This document shows positions 15,001 to 21,100 of a DNA stretch of 64,000 nt, piece by piece. The stretch covers positions 124,001 to 188,000 of the forward strand of contig CAYLUN010000001.1 in the NCBI GenBank assembly GCA_964386865.1. Reading direction: 5' to 3'. Source of the DNA: CAYLUN01 sp964386865. Lineage in GTDB: Bacteria; Verrucomicrobiota; Kiritimatiellia; RFP12; UBA1067. The stretch's first letter is position 1. The number at the start of each line of letters is the position of its first letter. The position numbers and the translations under genes were made by a program. The notes under the pieces are model-generated. The model was not told the DNA's origin. It ran no database searches and saw only the letters and a program-made list of their open reading frames with translations.

Positions 15001-18000
15001 GCGATAGCGCAGACCCTGTGTGGGCGGGCGACAGCCTGACTTACACGATCACGGTCGTCAATAGCGGGCCCAATGCCGCCTCCAGCGTGGTCATCACGGA
15101 CGCCGTTCCCGCTCAGGTGACCTATGTGGTGGCCGGCAGCACGCCGGGCTGGGTGACGGACGGAAGCCTCCTGCGCTACACCGTCAGCACACTGGCCGCT
15201 GGCGCGACCACCAACCTCGCCGTGGTAGTTACAGTAAGCCAGGACTTCCAGGGAACATTGACGAACCGCGCGTCTCTCGGCAGCACAAGCTGGGATCCCG
15301 TGGCGGGCAACAACGCGGCCCAGCAGACGACTGTCGTCAACGCCCGCGCCGACCTGAAGATCACCATGATCGGCCTGCCTGATCCCGTTTACGCGGGCAG
15401 CAATCTGACCTACACCATCGTCGTGACCAACGCGGGGCCGAGCCGGGCCCGGAGCGTCTCGGTCAGCGACGCACTGCCGGCGGACGTGACGTTCAGCGCA
15501 GGCAGCAACCCCGGCTGGACTGATGTCGGAGGCGGAACCGTCACCTACAACGCGGGTGACCTCCTGTCGGGCGGCAGGACGCAGCTGACCGTGGTCGTGT
15601 CCGTCAAAGCCACCGCGCTCAACGACCTTGTGAATCAAGCGACGGTCTCCTCATCCGCCATCGATCCCGTGACCGCCAACAACACGGCTACAGCGACGAC
15701 GCGCGTCACAACCCGAGCCGACCTCGGTGTCGGCAAGTCCGTCTCCCCAACGTCCGTCACACCGGGCGGCAAGCTGACCTACACGATCGCCGTGACGAAC
15801 CTCGGGCCGAACATTGCGGCGGCTGTGGTCGTGACCGACTGGCTGCCTACAAACGCGCAGTTCAGCGCGAGCGGGAGCATGCCGGGCTGGACCACCGTCA
15901 GCGGCAAGGTGCAGATTGCGATCGGAAACCTCGCGCCCAGCGCGAGGACGAACCTGACGCTCATCGCGTTCGTCGACCCGCGCGTGAAGACCGGATCGGT
16001 CTCCAACGCGGTGACCGTATCAAGCCGCGCCACCGACAGCGTCCCCGGCAACGACCGTGCCTCCGCCCTCAGCAGCGTGGCGCTGCCGAAGCGCGTGTAC
16101 GACTTCGAGAACCTGTCGAACGGCAGCCTGTTCGGGCAGGATAACTGGAAGCGAGACGACACGCAGAGTCGCGCGTGGTACACGCAGCCTTACCTTACGC
16201 CCTTTAATGAGCAAATGAATGTGACGACCGGCTCCGGCTCCAACAGCACAAAGGTGGCCCGCAGTATCGACAACGCCACCAACATGTCTGACCGCGTAAT
16301 CGCCATGCGTCCGAACAATGCGGCGTTTGCCTTCCCGCGCTTCGCCGAGGCTGAAACCAACGCCACCTTCCAGTTCGACGTACAGTACAGCGCGGTCGTT
16401 TGGATGGACGAGTTCTCGAACTCCGCGCGCACGAACTATCCGCAGATTGCGCGCATCGCGCCGCTCATCACGACCAACGGCGACCCGTACACGGCCTCAA
16501 TCCCGATCGGCCCCGCGTTCGGCCTCTACAATGATGGTGCGGACATGCACTTGGCCATGTGGCTCGCCGGCGAGGCTGACAACTCTCCGTGCGAGCTCAG
16601 GCGGATCCCGTCAAACGTCCACACCGGCGATTGGCTCCGCATCAAGCTGACCCTCGACTTCAACGGCTTCTACGGGAACGGCTCCGGCATCCTGTCCATG
16701 CGGAACCTGACGCGCGGGCCGGCTTACCCCGTGCTCGCCATCACCAACACCACGACGGGGTTCAATTTGCCCTACATCACGAATGCGGAGTGGGGGCTGG
16801 GCTACACGCCCAACGTCTGGACCGGCGTCTGGGTCGACGTGGCCCACAACGCCGGCTGGACCGGCTCGTACGCGATGGCCGAGGCAACCTGCCCGATGAG
16901 CATCGACAACATCTCCATGGGTGAGGCTGACCTGTCGGTCGTCAAGAATGACACTGTCGACCCGATCGGCCAAGGCAGCAACCTCACCTATACCGTGACC
17001 GTCTACAACTCGGGCCCGAACCGCGCCACAGGCGTGTCCGTGGTTGACTTGCTCCCGTCCGGCGTGACCTTCGTGTCCGCCTCGACAGGCACAGGAAGCA
17101 CATCGACGGACGGGCCTCAGATCACGTGGCAAGTCGGCGCCCTCAACACGGGTGCCAGCGCCACGCTGACGGTCGTGGGCACGCCCACAGCGGCGGGCTC
17201 GATCACGAACCGCGTGCGCGTGTTCTCCGGCCTCTACGACCCCGACCCGAGCGACGACACCGACACCGAGGTGACGGTCGTCAACCCCCCGCCCGCCATG
17301 GTGGACCTCGCCGTCACTGTGAGCGACTCTGAGGACCCGCTGATGACGACCAGCAACCTCGTCTACTCCATCCTCGTGCAGAACGTCGGCGGACTAGCCG
17401 CGTCGAGTGTGGTCGTCACGGACAGCCTGCCCGCAGTCGTCACGTTCGACGCCGCTGGCAGCACGGCAGGCTGGGTGCGCAACGGCTCGATCGCAACCTA
17501 CGCGGTCGGCGCGCTGCCGAGCGGCGGCTCCGCGTCGCTGGTTCTAAGCGTCGTGGTGGGCAACGCCACCACCAGCTTGCTGAGCAATGCGGTGTACGCG
17601 CGGGCGAGCGGTGCCGACGCCAACAGCGCGAACAACGTCGACACTGAAACGACGGCCGTGAAGGACACCGATCACGACGGCATTCCCGACTTCGCGGAGA
17701 ACCCGCAGAGCGACAACGACAACGACGGCATCCCGGATACGGCCGACCTTGACGACGACAATGATGGCATACCCGACGACTACGAAATCCGCTACGGATT
17801 CAACCCGTTGGCTCCAAACGGCTCCGCCAACAACGACGGCGACGCGTTCTCCAACTTCGAGGAGTACATTGCGGATACCGACCCGACGAATTCGGCGTCC
17901 TGCTTTAGCGTCGCCGAGATCAACTTCAGTAGCGGCACGACGTGGACCATCTGGTTCAACTCCAGCTCCAACCGCGTCTACACGCTGCTCGGCAGCGCCG

Positions 18001-18134
18001 ACTTATCACCGGCCTCGTGGACGAACGTTCCCAGCGCTGGCCCGCGCAGGGGCGTCGGAGGGCTGGACTCGCTGCAGGACATCAACGAGCCGCCGAAAGG
18101 GCCGTTCTACAGGCTGAAAGTCGAGTTGCCGTAA
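3..18134 (+). CDS. Giant secreted DUF11/LamG-like/MBG repeat protein (5' partial)
   Basis: The reading frame is already open at the left edge and enters inside a DUF11 module, so the start and any signal peptide lie upstream; the TTG at 36 is not a real start. The visible part is over 6,000 residues. In order: five DUF11 modules (to about 1,710), a LamG-like beta-sandwich opening 'YTFERLSWGALSGQDGW' (1,710-2,330), six DUF11, a second LamG-like module (4,490-5,130), six DUF11, an MBG/Ig-like tandem array (7,300-14,973), three DUF11, a third LamG-like module (16,090-16,920) and two DUF11. A linker at 17,660-17,870 has repeated 'DxDxDGIPD' thrombospondin type 3-like calcium sites, and the C-terminus ends 'FYRLKVELP'. 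DUF11 and MBG families are typical of long cell-surface fibres and adhesins, so surface display or adhesion is inferred. The stop lies 3 bp from the stop of the convergent minus-strand gene. Confidence 0.9.
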   Translation, partial: FNADSSSPGGTLTGRQVRYALGVLPAGVATSLTVAADVPMAFSAGTMTNEACVSSSSGDLSPSNGTAAAVTTLTHASDLGITLSSAPDPVSPTMTLIWTLAVTNAGPTLAPQVAVSDTMPAGVTFSPAANPGWSEAGGVATYSLDHLDAGACTTLTLRVTVEWDAGVTLYNVAEASSDANDPDPTDNGAAVVSIVTKDSDLGLDAAASPEPISAGATLAWTLTVSNAGPGLASDVVVSDTLPPHVTFYAAGSPGWALAAGVASYAVGSVAAGASTTLVLRATINENAPATTITNSASVTMANSDPNGANNERETVSTIMRTADVSLRVSDAPDPVAAGSAGAYMLVVSNAGPAQAMGLVLTDTLPAGVTYRAAGSTAGGVPAGSQVAYSLGACPAGAVINVTIAYDVPSAMSPRALTNQASVTTTSIDSFAGNNSTQEVTTVTRNADLHAAVLAETDPAGAGDTARYILRVVNEGPSDATGVTLTHTLPAGTALVSGGTTAGYTLDGTQVSWAVGDLATGGRAQYLLAAAVTNTARGSLTNILTASASTADSDPGDNTVASATPVALAAPTRGLYTFERLSWGALSGQDGWSGSGSMTVTTGAVLDTSSVLMFSGAGDGIRGSDASFTFPTAHSSDTASAFQFDVQYRTQPYGHVQVGPDCGYYTAPCAFLDLNKVGIKAFGNLATYSAALPAGADDGDWLRLRMVINFPASGAHGAADLYYMNLTDGQTSFVKLVSANDLRITEMYGYANPGLWNRLRVISDFSGGPIDNVQFTEGDLSLTMVPAPGGVEVGELQAYSLIITNRGAMVAQNIRVVDRLPEGARFGFASVPATLDGPLVRLAVPGTVPPGGVTTVTVEIASSVSGDLTNAAGVACGFYEPNLTNNEAQAVSVVTSDAGVDLVLTQTSSPAVLTAGVSTVSYAVSLTNVGTRAANNILLTLTPPTGVSPGAAVVTNIGSLAVGAGTTRVFAYQVLPSAPLSLRFYARAVCDLPDNAETNNRAWLDSGVTRVADLAVLSVAPSANPMTAGASSYSYAVTVTNLGPSDVSSATANNVLSYGLYAYGDTSRSIGSLQAGKSASYSLSVGVYDETLNMMSNTVTVSSEAADPFAGNSQMAGTVAITTSANLVLSSTVTPNPAAPSLALDYLFNLRILGPSYARNVMISNTLPPGVAFDAAGSPAWSLFGNTAVCNIGTLSSDYNSQVYGVNRPLRVIVDAGSGGLSLTNTASVTSSTPDPTPSNNTRTDITAVCTNADVAVSVAATPDPVSAGQTILFILTVSNSGPGSSFGVVVTNVIPEDTTFVASGSSPGAVVAGRQVVHALGTLSAATSVTLTNRAQLAASSVATSLADAASVNSSTPDPAPSNNVGQRTVEVNRSADLAVARLAPPQLESGEDLPWTLYVVNNGPSDATGVVLTNTLPAGILVVSNATSSSYAQTGQQVSWPLGTLASGANTSLVLTVRAAAGAGPLLTNRLTVASAVSDPSPADHVVTSVDSLVLLRDTQGLYDFESLVLGDLVPQDNWTALGQGNTAVKAGGGANTTRVVGSSWLLFPTRLNNANFAFPTAAPEDRAAVYQFDVRYQYEPGQAGSAMPCFGSQPGPSFGLGGRNFSVRGANYGDSVTRGIWAGTDPGDWLRLRLVVDYTPPGGKGSLYFRNLTDGQSTYSLACENPDLQLSRMGGSANPTNWNGAILRFDYSAFDIDNVQFTEGDTALTITCATNRIAADEPFTYTLTASNKGPMLARNLTLATRLPANFALDAVSAAGATYTQIQDVVRITYTQTVAVGSAVSASLTTHPVSTGVGMISAAVRSAVYDPATTDNRAQLTVIVADGLNLGVSQEVITAPVVAGQYLSYAITVTNLGAFAATNTVVTDLLPPGVTPSGSVPRYLGTISSGATASTTVTVFVAAQTVGPLTNRVSVACDSPDPLMANNTHTAVCAVVWRSDVALSQTAAPAPVTAGNTLTYTLAVSNAGPSYASTVTVTSALPAQAAFSATGSPGWTQLVAGVASYRAGSLAAGAVTSFPLRVTVPSWALSTLTNTAWASTASSDPLYANNTNVLETAVQTRADLRIALTDAPDPALAGHALAYGVLVTNLGPSDARSVVVTSALPATAELDVGASPGWINLGGGAAAFAVGNVTASSGTNISLQVTLGLAAPSAVANQATVGSLTTDVVLGNNTDTATTEVRREADLAIWVSTSSEPVPAGQTLDYTVAVSNFGPCDISGVVVTSTLPAAVALDVGGSPGWSSAGGGTVVYAAGTLTNGTGTSIGLRVSVSADAIGTLTNRFTAGATGVDPNALNNSEWVYTGVTPQINLAVFGRVEPASVHVTNAVFHYVVTVTNMRPMVVSDCWITNGLPSSVTLVDAATSQGMCVTNAGSAVGQLGALGPNAGATVTLTMANFPLGLFTNRVTCGGSGVEATPADNEATIVAIVTKVPQAIAFDNPGDQISTNTVALAATASSGLLVSFSLVSGAAELDGAILTFTGAGEVTLSAAQLGDGTYDAAPSVTNSFTVTKPSAIVTLAGLIQTYDGTPRAASASTVPPDLTVDITYNGSATAPVAAGSYAVTGTVSDALYQGSTAGTLVVAKAAATVTLGNLSQAYDGAARTVSSATSPSGLDVAVTYGGSPTAPVHAGVYAVTGTVVNANYQGSTNGALVVAKAAQAITFVTLADQLTTNVVTLSATALSGLPVSFRLVSGSAELAGARLNFTGASMVSVAADQPGDSDWLSAPSVTNTFTVTQATAVVTLGNLNQTYTGDARAVTASTMPEGLSVGITYNGLTSAPTNAGVYAVTGTVSDALYQGVATGVLAVAKASQSLTFGAISEQLATNVLSLSADASSGLAVGFRVVSGHAVLAGSSLSFTNSGAVSVAADQPGDSNWSAAPSVTQTFAVSKAPASVTLQNLAQTYNGTAREAAAATEPTGLTVTLTYDGLSWAPTNAGVYAVTGTVSSALYAGTAIGTLAVQKAAATVTLSGLSQTYDGTARAASAETLPSGLTVALTYDGLAWAPTHAGVYAVTGTVVEANYQGVTNGMLTVAKAGQAVTFGAIPDQFATNVLTLSASASSGLTVGFAVVSGHAVLDGAALSFTNAGAVTVAASQPGDGNWSAADSVTQTFAVSKAPAGVILLNLAQTYDGTARAATASTDPAGLTVDVTYDGSATAPTEAGSYAVTGTVSSALFAGSTNGTLTVARAVAAVTLSGLSHVYDGTARSASAATEPPGLSVALTYSGSETAPTDAGVYAVTGTVVAANYQGATNGTLVIAKASATVTLGGLSQTYDGTARAASAETLPAGLTVALTYDGLAWAPTNAGTYAVTGAVVAANHQGVTNGTLTVAKAAQAITFGDIADQLATNVLTLSASASSGLPVGFAVVSGHALLDGATLSFTNAGAVSVAASQPGDANWSAAPSVTQTFAVSKAPASVTLLNLAQTYDGTAREAAAATEPAGLTVTLTYDGLSWAPTNAGVYAVTGTVSSALYAGSTNGTLTVSRAAATVTLGGLSQIYDGTARAASAETLPAGLTVALTYDGLAWAPTNAGNYAVTGTVVEANYQGVTNGTLTVAKAAQTITFGAIADQLATNALTLSASASSGLTVGFAVVSGHALLDGAALSFTNAGAVSVAASQPGDANWSAAPSVTQTFAVSKAPAAVTLSGLAQTYDGTARAATTSTEPEGLTVDVTYDGSAAAPTEAGVYAVTGTVSSALYAGSTNGTLVVQKAAAAVTLGGLSQTYDGTARAASAETLPAGLIVALTYDGLAWAPTNAGTYAVTGTVVEANYQGVTNGTLTVAKAAQTITFGAIADQLATNVLTLSASASSGLPVGFAVVGGHAVLDGASLSFTNAGAVSVAADQPGDANWSAAPSVTQTFAVSKAPASVTLLNLAQTYDGTAREAAAATEPAGLTVTLTYDGLSWAPTNAGVYAVTGTVSSALYAGSTNGTLTVSRAAATVMLGGLSQIYDGTARAVSAETLPAGLTVALTYDGLAWAPTNAGTYAVTGTVVAANHQGVTNGTLTVAKAAQSITFGAIADQLATNVLTLSASASSGLPVGFAVVGGHAVLDGAALSFTNAGAVSVAASQPGDANWSAAHSVTQTFAVSKAPATVTLSGLAQTYDGTARTATTSTEPEGLTVDVTYDGSATAPTEAGVYAVTGTVSSALYAGSTNGTLVVQKAAATVTLGGLSQTYDGTARAASAETLPAGLTVALTYDGLAWAPTNAGVYAVTGTVVAANYQGVTNGTLTVAKAAQTITFGAIADQLATNVLSLSASASSGLAVGFSVVSGHAALAGSSLSFTNSGTVSVAADQPGDNNWSAAPSVTQTFAVSKAPASVTLLNLAQTYDGTAREAAAATEPAGLTVTLTYDGLSWAPTNAGVYAVTGTVSSALYAGSTNGTLTVSRAAATVTLSGLSQVYNGTARAASAETLPTGLTVALTYNGFAWAPTNAGTYAVTGTVVAANHQGVTNGTLTVAKAAQTIAGFANPGAQLATNVVRLAATADSGLPVGFAVVGGPATLANGTNLSFSAAGTVSVAASQDGDANWSAAPSVTQTFSVAKAPAAVTLSGLAQTYDGTARTVTSSTVPAGLTVAITYGGSATAPTNAGSYAVTGTVSSALYAGSTNGTLVVQKASATVTLSGLSQVYNGTARAASAETLPAGLTVALTYNGLAWAPTNAGNYAVTGSVVAANHQGVTNGTLTVAKASQTIAGFANPGAQLATNVVRLAATASSGLQVGFAVVSGPATLASGTNLSFSAAGTVSVAAAQPGDGNWSAAPSVTQTFSVAKAPAAVTLSGLAQTYDGTARTVTSSTVPAGLTVAVTYGGSATAPTNAGSYAVTGTVSSALYAGSTNGTLVVQKAAATVTLSGLSQVYNGTARAASATTAPAGLSVAFTYNGVSWAPTNAGTYAVTGTVVAANHQGVTNGTLAVAKASQTISFASPGPQYATNVVRLAATATSALPVGFAVVSGPATIASGTNLSFTAAGTVSVAASQNGNANWSAAASVTQTFAVVAVSDLSVTMSDSADPVWAGDSLTYTITVVNSGPNAASSVVITDAVPAQVTYVVAGSTPGWVTDGSLLRYTVSTLAAGATTNLAVVVTVSQDFQGTLTNRASLGSTSWDPVAGNNAAQQTTVVNARADLKITMIGLPDPVYAGSNLTYTIVVTNAGPSRARSVSVSDALPADVTFSAGSNPGWTDVGGGTVTYNAGDLLSGGRTQLTVVVSVKATALNDLVNQATVSSSAIDPVTANNTATATTRVTTRADLGVGKSVSPTSVTPGGKLTYTIAVTNLGPNIAAAVVVTDWLPTNAQFSASGSMPGWTTVSGKVQIAIGNLAPSARTNLTLIAFVDPRVKTGSVSNAVTVSSRATDSVPGNDRASALSSVALPKRVYDFENLSNGSLFGQDNWKRDDTQSRAWYTQPYLTPFNEQMNVTTGSGSNSTKVARSIDNATNMSDRVIAMRPNNAAFAFPRFAEAETNATFQFDVQYSAVVWMDEFSNSARTNYPQIARIAPLITTNGDPYTASIPIGPAFGLYNDGADMHLAMWLAGEADNSPCELRRIPSNVHTGDWLRIKLTLDFNGFYGNGSGILSMRNLTRGPAYPVLAITNTTTGFNLPYITNAEWGLGYTPNVWTGVWVDVAHNAGWTGSYAMAEATCPMSIDNISMGEADLSVVKNDTVDPIGQGSNLTYTVTVYNSGPNRATGVSVVDLLPSGVTFVSASTGTGSTSTDGPQITWQVGALNTGASATLTVVGTPTAAGSITNRVRVFSGLYDPDPSDDTDTEVTVVNPPPAMVDLAVTVSDSEDPLMTTSNLVYSILVQNVGGLAASSVVVTDSLPAVVTFDAAGSTAGWVRNGSIATYAVGALPSGGSASLVLSVVVGNATTSLLSNAVYARASGADANSANNVDTETTAVKDTDHDGIPDFAENPQSDNDNDGIPDTADLDDDNDGIPDDYEIRYGFNPLAPNGSANNDGDAFSNFEEYIADTDPTNSASCFSVAEINFSSGTTWTIWFNSSSNRVYTLLGSADLSPASWTNVPSAGPRRGVGGLDSLQDINEPPKGPFYRLKVELP
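7300..14973 (+). repeat. In-frame MBG tandem array, 675-bp unit with 1350-bp higher-order period
   Basis: This array lies inside the giant gene. Each unit has one Ig-like module of about 81 residues (typical core 'ADQLATNVLTLSASASSG') followed by 72-residue MBG modules (core 'QTYDGTARAASAETLPAG'). Using the 'cag' of the DQ/AQ codon as anchor, Ig-like modules fall at 7329, 8004, 8463, 9138, 10029, 10704, 11379, 12054, 12729, 13407, 14088 and 14766. The spacings are 675, 459, 675, 891, 675, 675, 675, 675, 678, 681 and 678 bp. The exceptions differ by exactly one 216-bp MBG module (459 = one MBG, 891 = three) or by single codons. From 8463 to 12729 the first MBG alternates between an 'REAAAATEP' type and an '(A/T)ATTSTEP'-like type, giving a 1350-bp period. 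All spacings preserve frame. Confidence 0.93.
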
Positions 18135-18137
18135 ACC

Positions 18138-21100
18138 CTACGGCTGGGAATTCAGGATCACGCGCAGGCGGTAAAACTGGCGGCCGGCGCGATCGGGCCC
18201 GGCTTCTGGATCCGAGAGCAGCAGCGTCTCGCCGTCCCAGCACGACGGCCAGTCCGAGCGCGAGTCGAACAGGACGCGGCTCCAGTCCTGCAAGTCGGCC
18301 GACGCCTCCACGCGGTACGCGAGGTCGCGCTTGCCCGGGTCGAACGGGAACCGGTACTCCGGCACGCCCCCCGCCACCCCGAAGCGCGGCAGCCGCGTGG
18401 AGGCAGTCACGCCCGGAAGGATACCGAACGCGTAGCACAGCAGGTTCGGCAAGCCGAGCCCTGACGTGTCGGCCGACGGGTCGGAGAGCGTCAGCGTCTC
18501 CGTGCCGCCGGACACGGCCACGTACCGGGCCGCCCACTCGGAGTAACTCACCGGCGCTGCCGCGACGCGAACCTCCAACACATATCCGGTGCGCAAACCG
18601 TCCCCGAAGTCGGCCGCCTCCGGCACCGCCGTCATCGAGAGCGCCAGCCCGCCCGCGTACGACGAGTACTTCCGGCCCGCGAACGTTTGCAGGCCATCCA
18701 GATCCGGCGCGTAGTACCGCACCTCCGCCGCGTCGAGAAGCGCGCCCAACCCCCGCCCGCCTTCCACGAACAGGCCGCCACGGAACCGGTCTCCCTCCGC
18801 CAGCGCGGGCGCGTCCAAGTAGATCTCCACCGACGGCGCCGACGATCCCGGCTCCACGGCCAGCACGCGCAGCACGCCGTTCACGCTGGCGCCCGGCGTT
18901 CCGTATGACGGCGAGCCGGCCGCGCCAAACGCGAACGCGTAGCTCGGCCCCGCCGCCAGCGGCGCCGACAGCACCGTCTTGTCCAGGGCCACCGTGCCGG
19001 TTCCCAGCAGCGGCCCGACCCGCCCCGTGCCGGACACCTTTCCGCCGGGCGCCAGCTCCACGGCTGACTGGATGCGCCCGCTCACCGTGACCGTCCCGTT
19101 GCTCACCACGACCGGCGCCAAAAAGCGGCGGCTCTGCGAGGAGATGATCAGGTTGCCGCCGCCCGTCTTCACGAAACCGCTCTGGCCCGACAGCGCGCCG
19201 GACAGCTCCAGCGCGTTCCGAGACCCCTCCACATGCACCCCGGAGGCACCCGCGAACACAACTCCGTTCGTCACCACCGCCACGCTGTCGTCCGTCTCCG
19301 GCTCATACCGCAGCCCGCCCGACACGCCCTGCCCGCTCGGCGGCAGCGTGCCGCCTCTCCCGAGGCTGCTGAGCGTCAGCGCGCTGCCAAACCCGTATAC
19401 CCGCGGCTCGCCGTCCGTGCTGGCCGAGGTCAACCGCAACTGCCCGCCCGCGTTCACCGCCAGCGAGGCGCTCGCCAGCGGCGCCGCAGGCTGCGTCAGC
19501 GCCAGCACCCCGCGGTTCACGACGGTCGGCCCCGCGTACACCTTGCCGTCGCCGGTCAGAGAGGCCACGCCGTCCCCCTCCTTCACCAGGCCGCCCGGCC
19601 CGCGCCAGTTCGCACGCAAGCGCAGCGCCCCATACGCGGAGTTACCCGCCGTGCTGTTGACCTGCAGCCGCACGTCCGACGCCAGAACCGTATCCGCCGC
19701 AACCTCAAACTCCACGTAGCCCACGCCCGTGCCGTTTACCACCACCTCAGACGGCCCGTTCGTCGCGGCGAAGACCAGCGTGTTGCCCGAACATCCACCG
19801 GCACGAGGAAAAAGGCCTCCTGCAGCGGGCTCCACTCCCCTCCNNNNNNNNNNNNNNNNNNNNNNNNNNNNNNNNNNNNNNNNNNNNNNNNNNNNNNNNN
19901 NNNNNNNNNNNNNNNNNNNNNNNNNNNNNNNNNNNNNNNNNNNGAACATCCACCGGCACGAGGAAAAAGGCCTCCTGCAGCGGGCTCCACTCCCCTCCCG
20001 CGCTGAGCGCGCGCGCCTTAAGCGCACAGGTGGTCGCCAGCAGAATCGGCCCCGCATACAGCGTCCCGACGGCCGCGCCGCCGAGCGCGCGCGGATCCAC
20101 CCCGTTCGTCGTGTAGTACACGCTTCCGCCGCCGTTCGGGTTGCTGATCGCGAGCTGCGTGTTCGGCGCGATCGTCCCGCCGTGCTGGCTGAACTCCGGC
20201 GCCACCGTCGTGGGCCACAGGCCGTACGAGGACAGCTGGCTTATGAACTCGATCCGCCGCGTATCGGCCGCGATCCACGCGTTGTAAAAAGCCGCATCAC
20301 TAACCGTCGCGGTGATCGTCTCATACATGATGGGGTTGATCAAGTTGCGCAGCGAGAAATAGATCGGCTCCATGCTCTCGCGTGTGAGGCAGCCGCCGTG
20401 GAAGAGGTGCTTCTGTGCGCGGTCGGCGAAGCGCAGCCGGAATTCGGGAGAGGACCGGAGCCGCGTGTAGACCACGCGCACATCTTTCGCCGTGCCCGCG
20501 TTCAGCGCCGCCGCATCGCCGATGTCGATTCTGGACGTGCCCGCGTCGTTCCCCACGCCGTCGCCGTCGCGGTCGCCGATGAAGCTGTCAAACGTGGCAG
20601 GGTTCCAGCCTGTCAAGCCGAAACAGCCCTCGCCGTCCCACATATAAAAGCGCCAAAGTCCAGTCGTGCTGCGTTCACGTGCGGCCACCCAGTTGTTATG
20701 GGGCCAGTCCCACATGGCCGCATACGCGTTGCACATCACATAATCGGCGATGTTGTCGGTGTCCACGTACGCTTGCGTCAGCACGTAGTTCGTGACCGTT
20801 GTGAGGTCGTTGGTGCGCAGGAAGGCGAACGTGTTGTTCCAGTGGATCGAGTCTCCACTGGCGAACTCGCCCGTCTGGATCACGTCCCAACGCGCCGCGC
20901 TGCCGTAGTGCTGCTGCATGAAGGACTCGCGCAGGTGCTCGCAGAAGTTGTAGTAGCCCTTCCAAACACCGTTCATGTAGATCTCGATGACCGTACCTCG
21001 CGTGTTCTCCTGGCCGGTTCCGATGTAGATCCGCCGTATCAGCTCGTCTCGAATGAACGGGTTGGACACGTCGTTCTTGCCGGCGCGCAGCCGCATGTCC

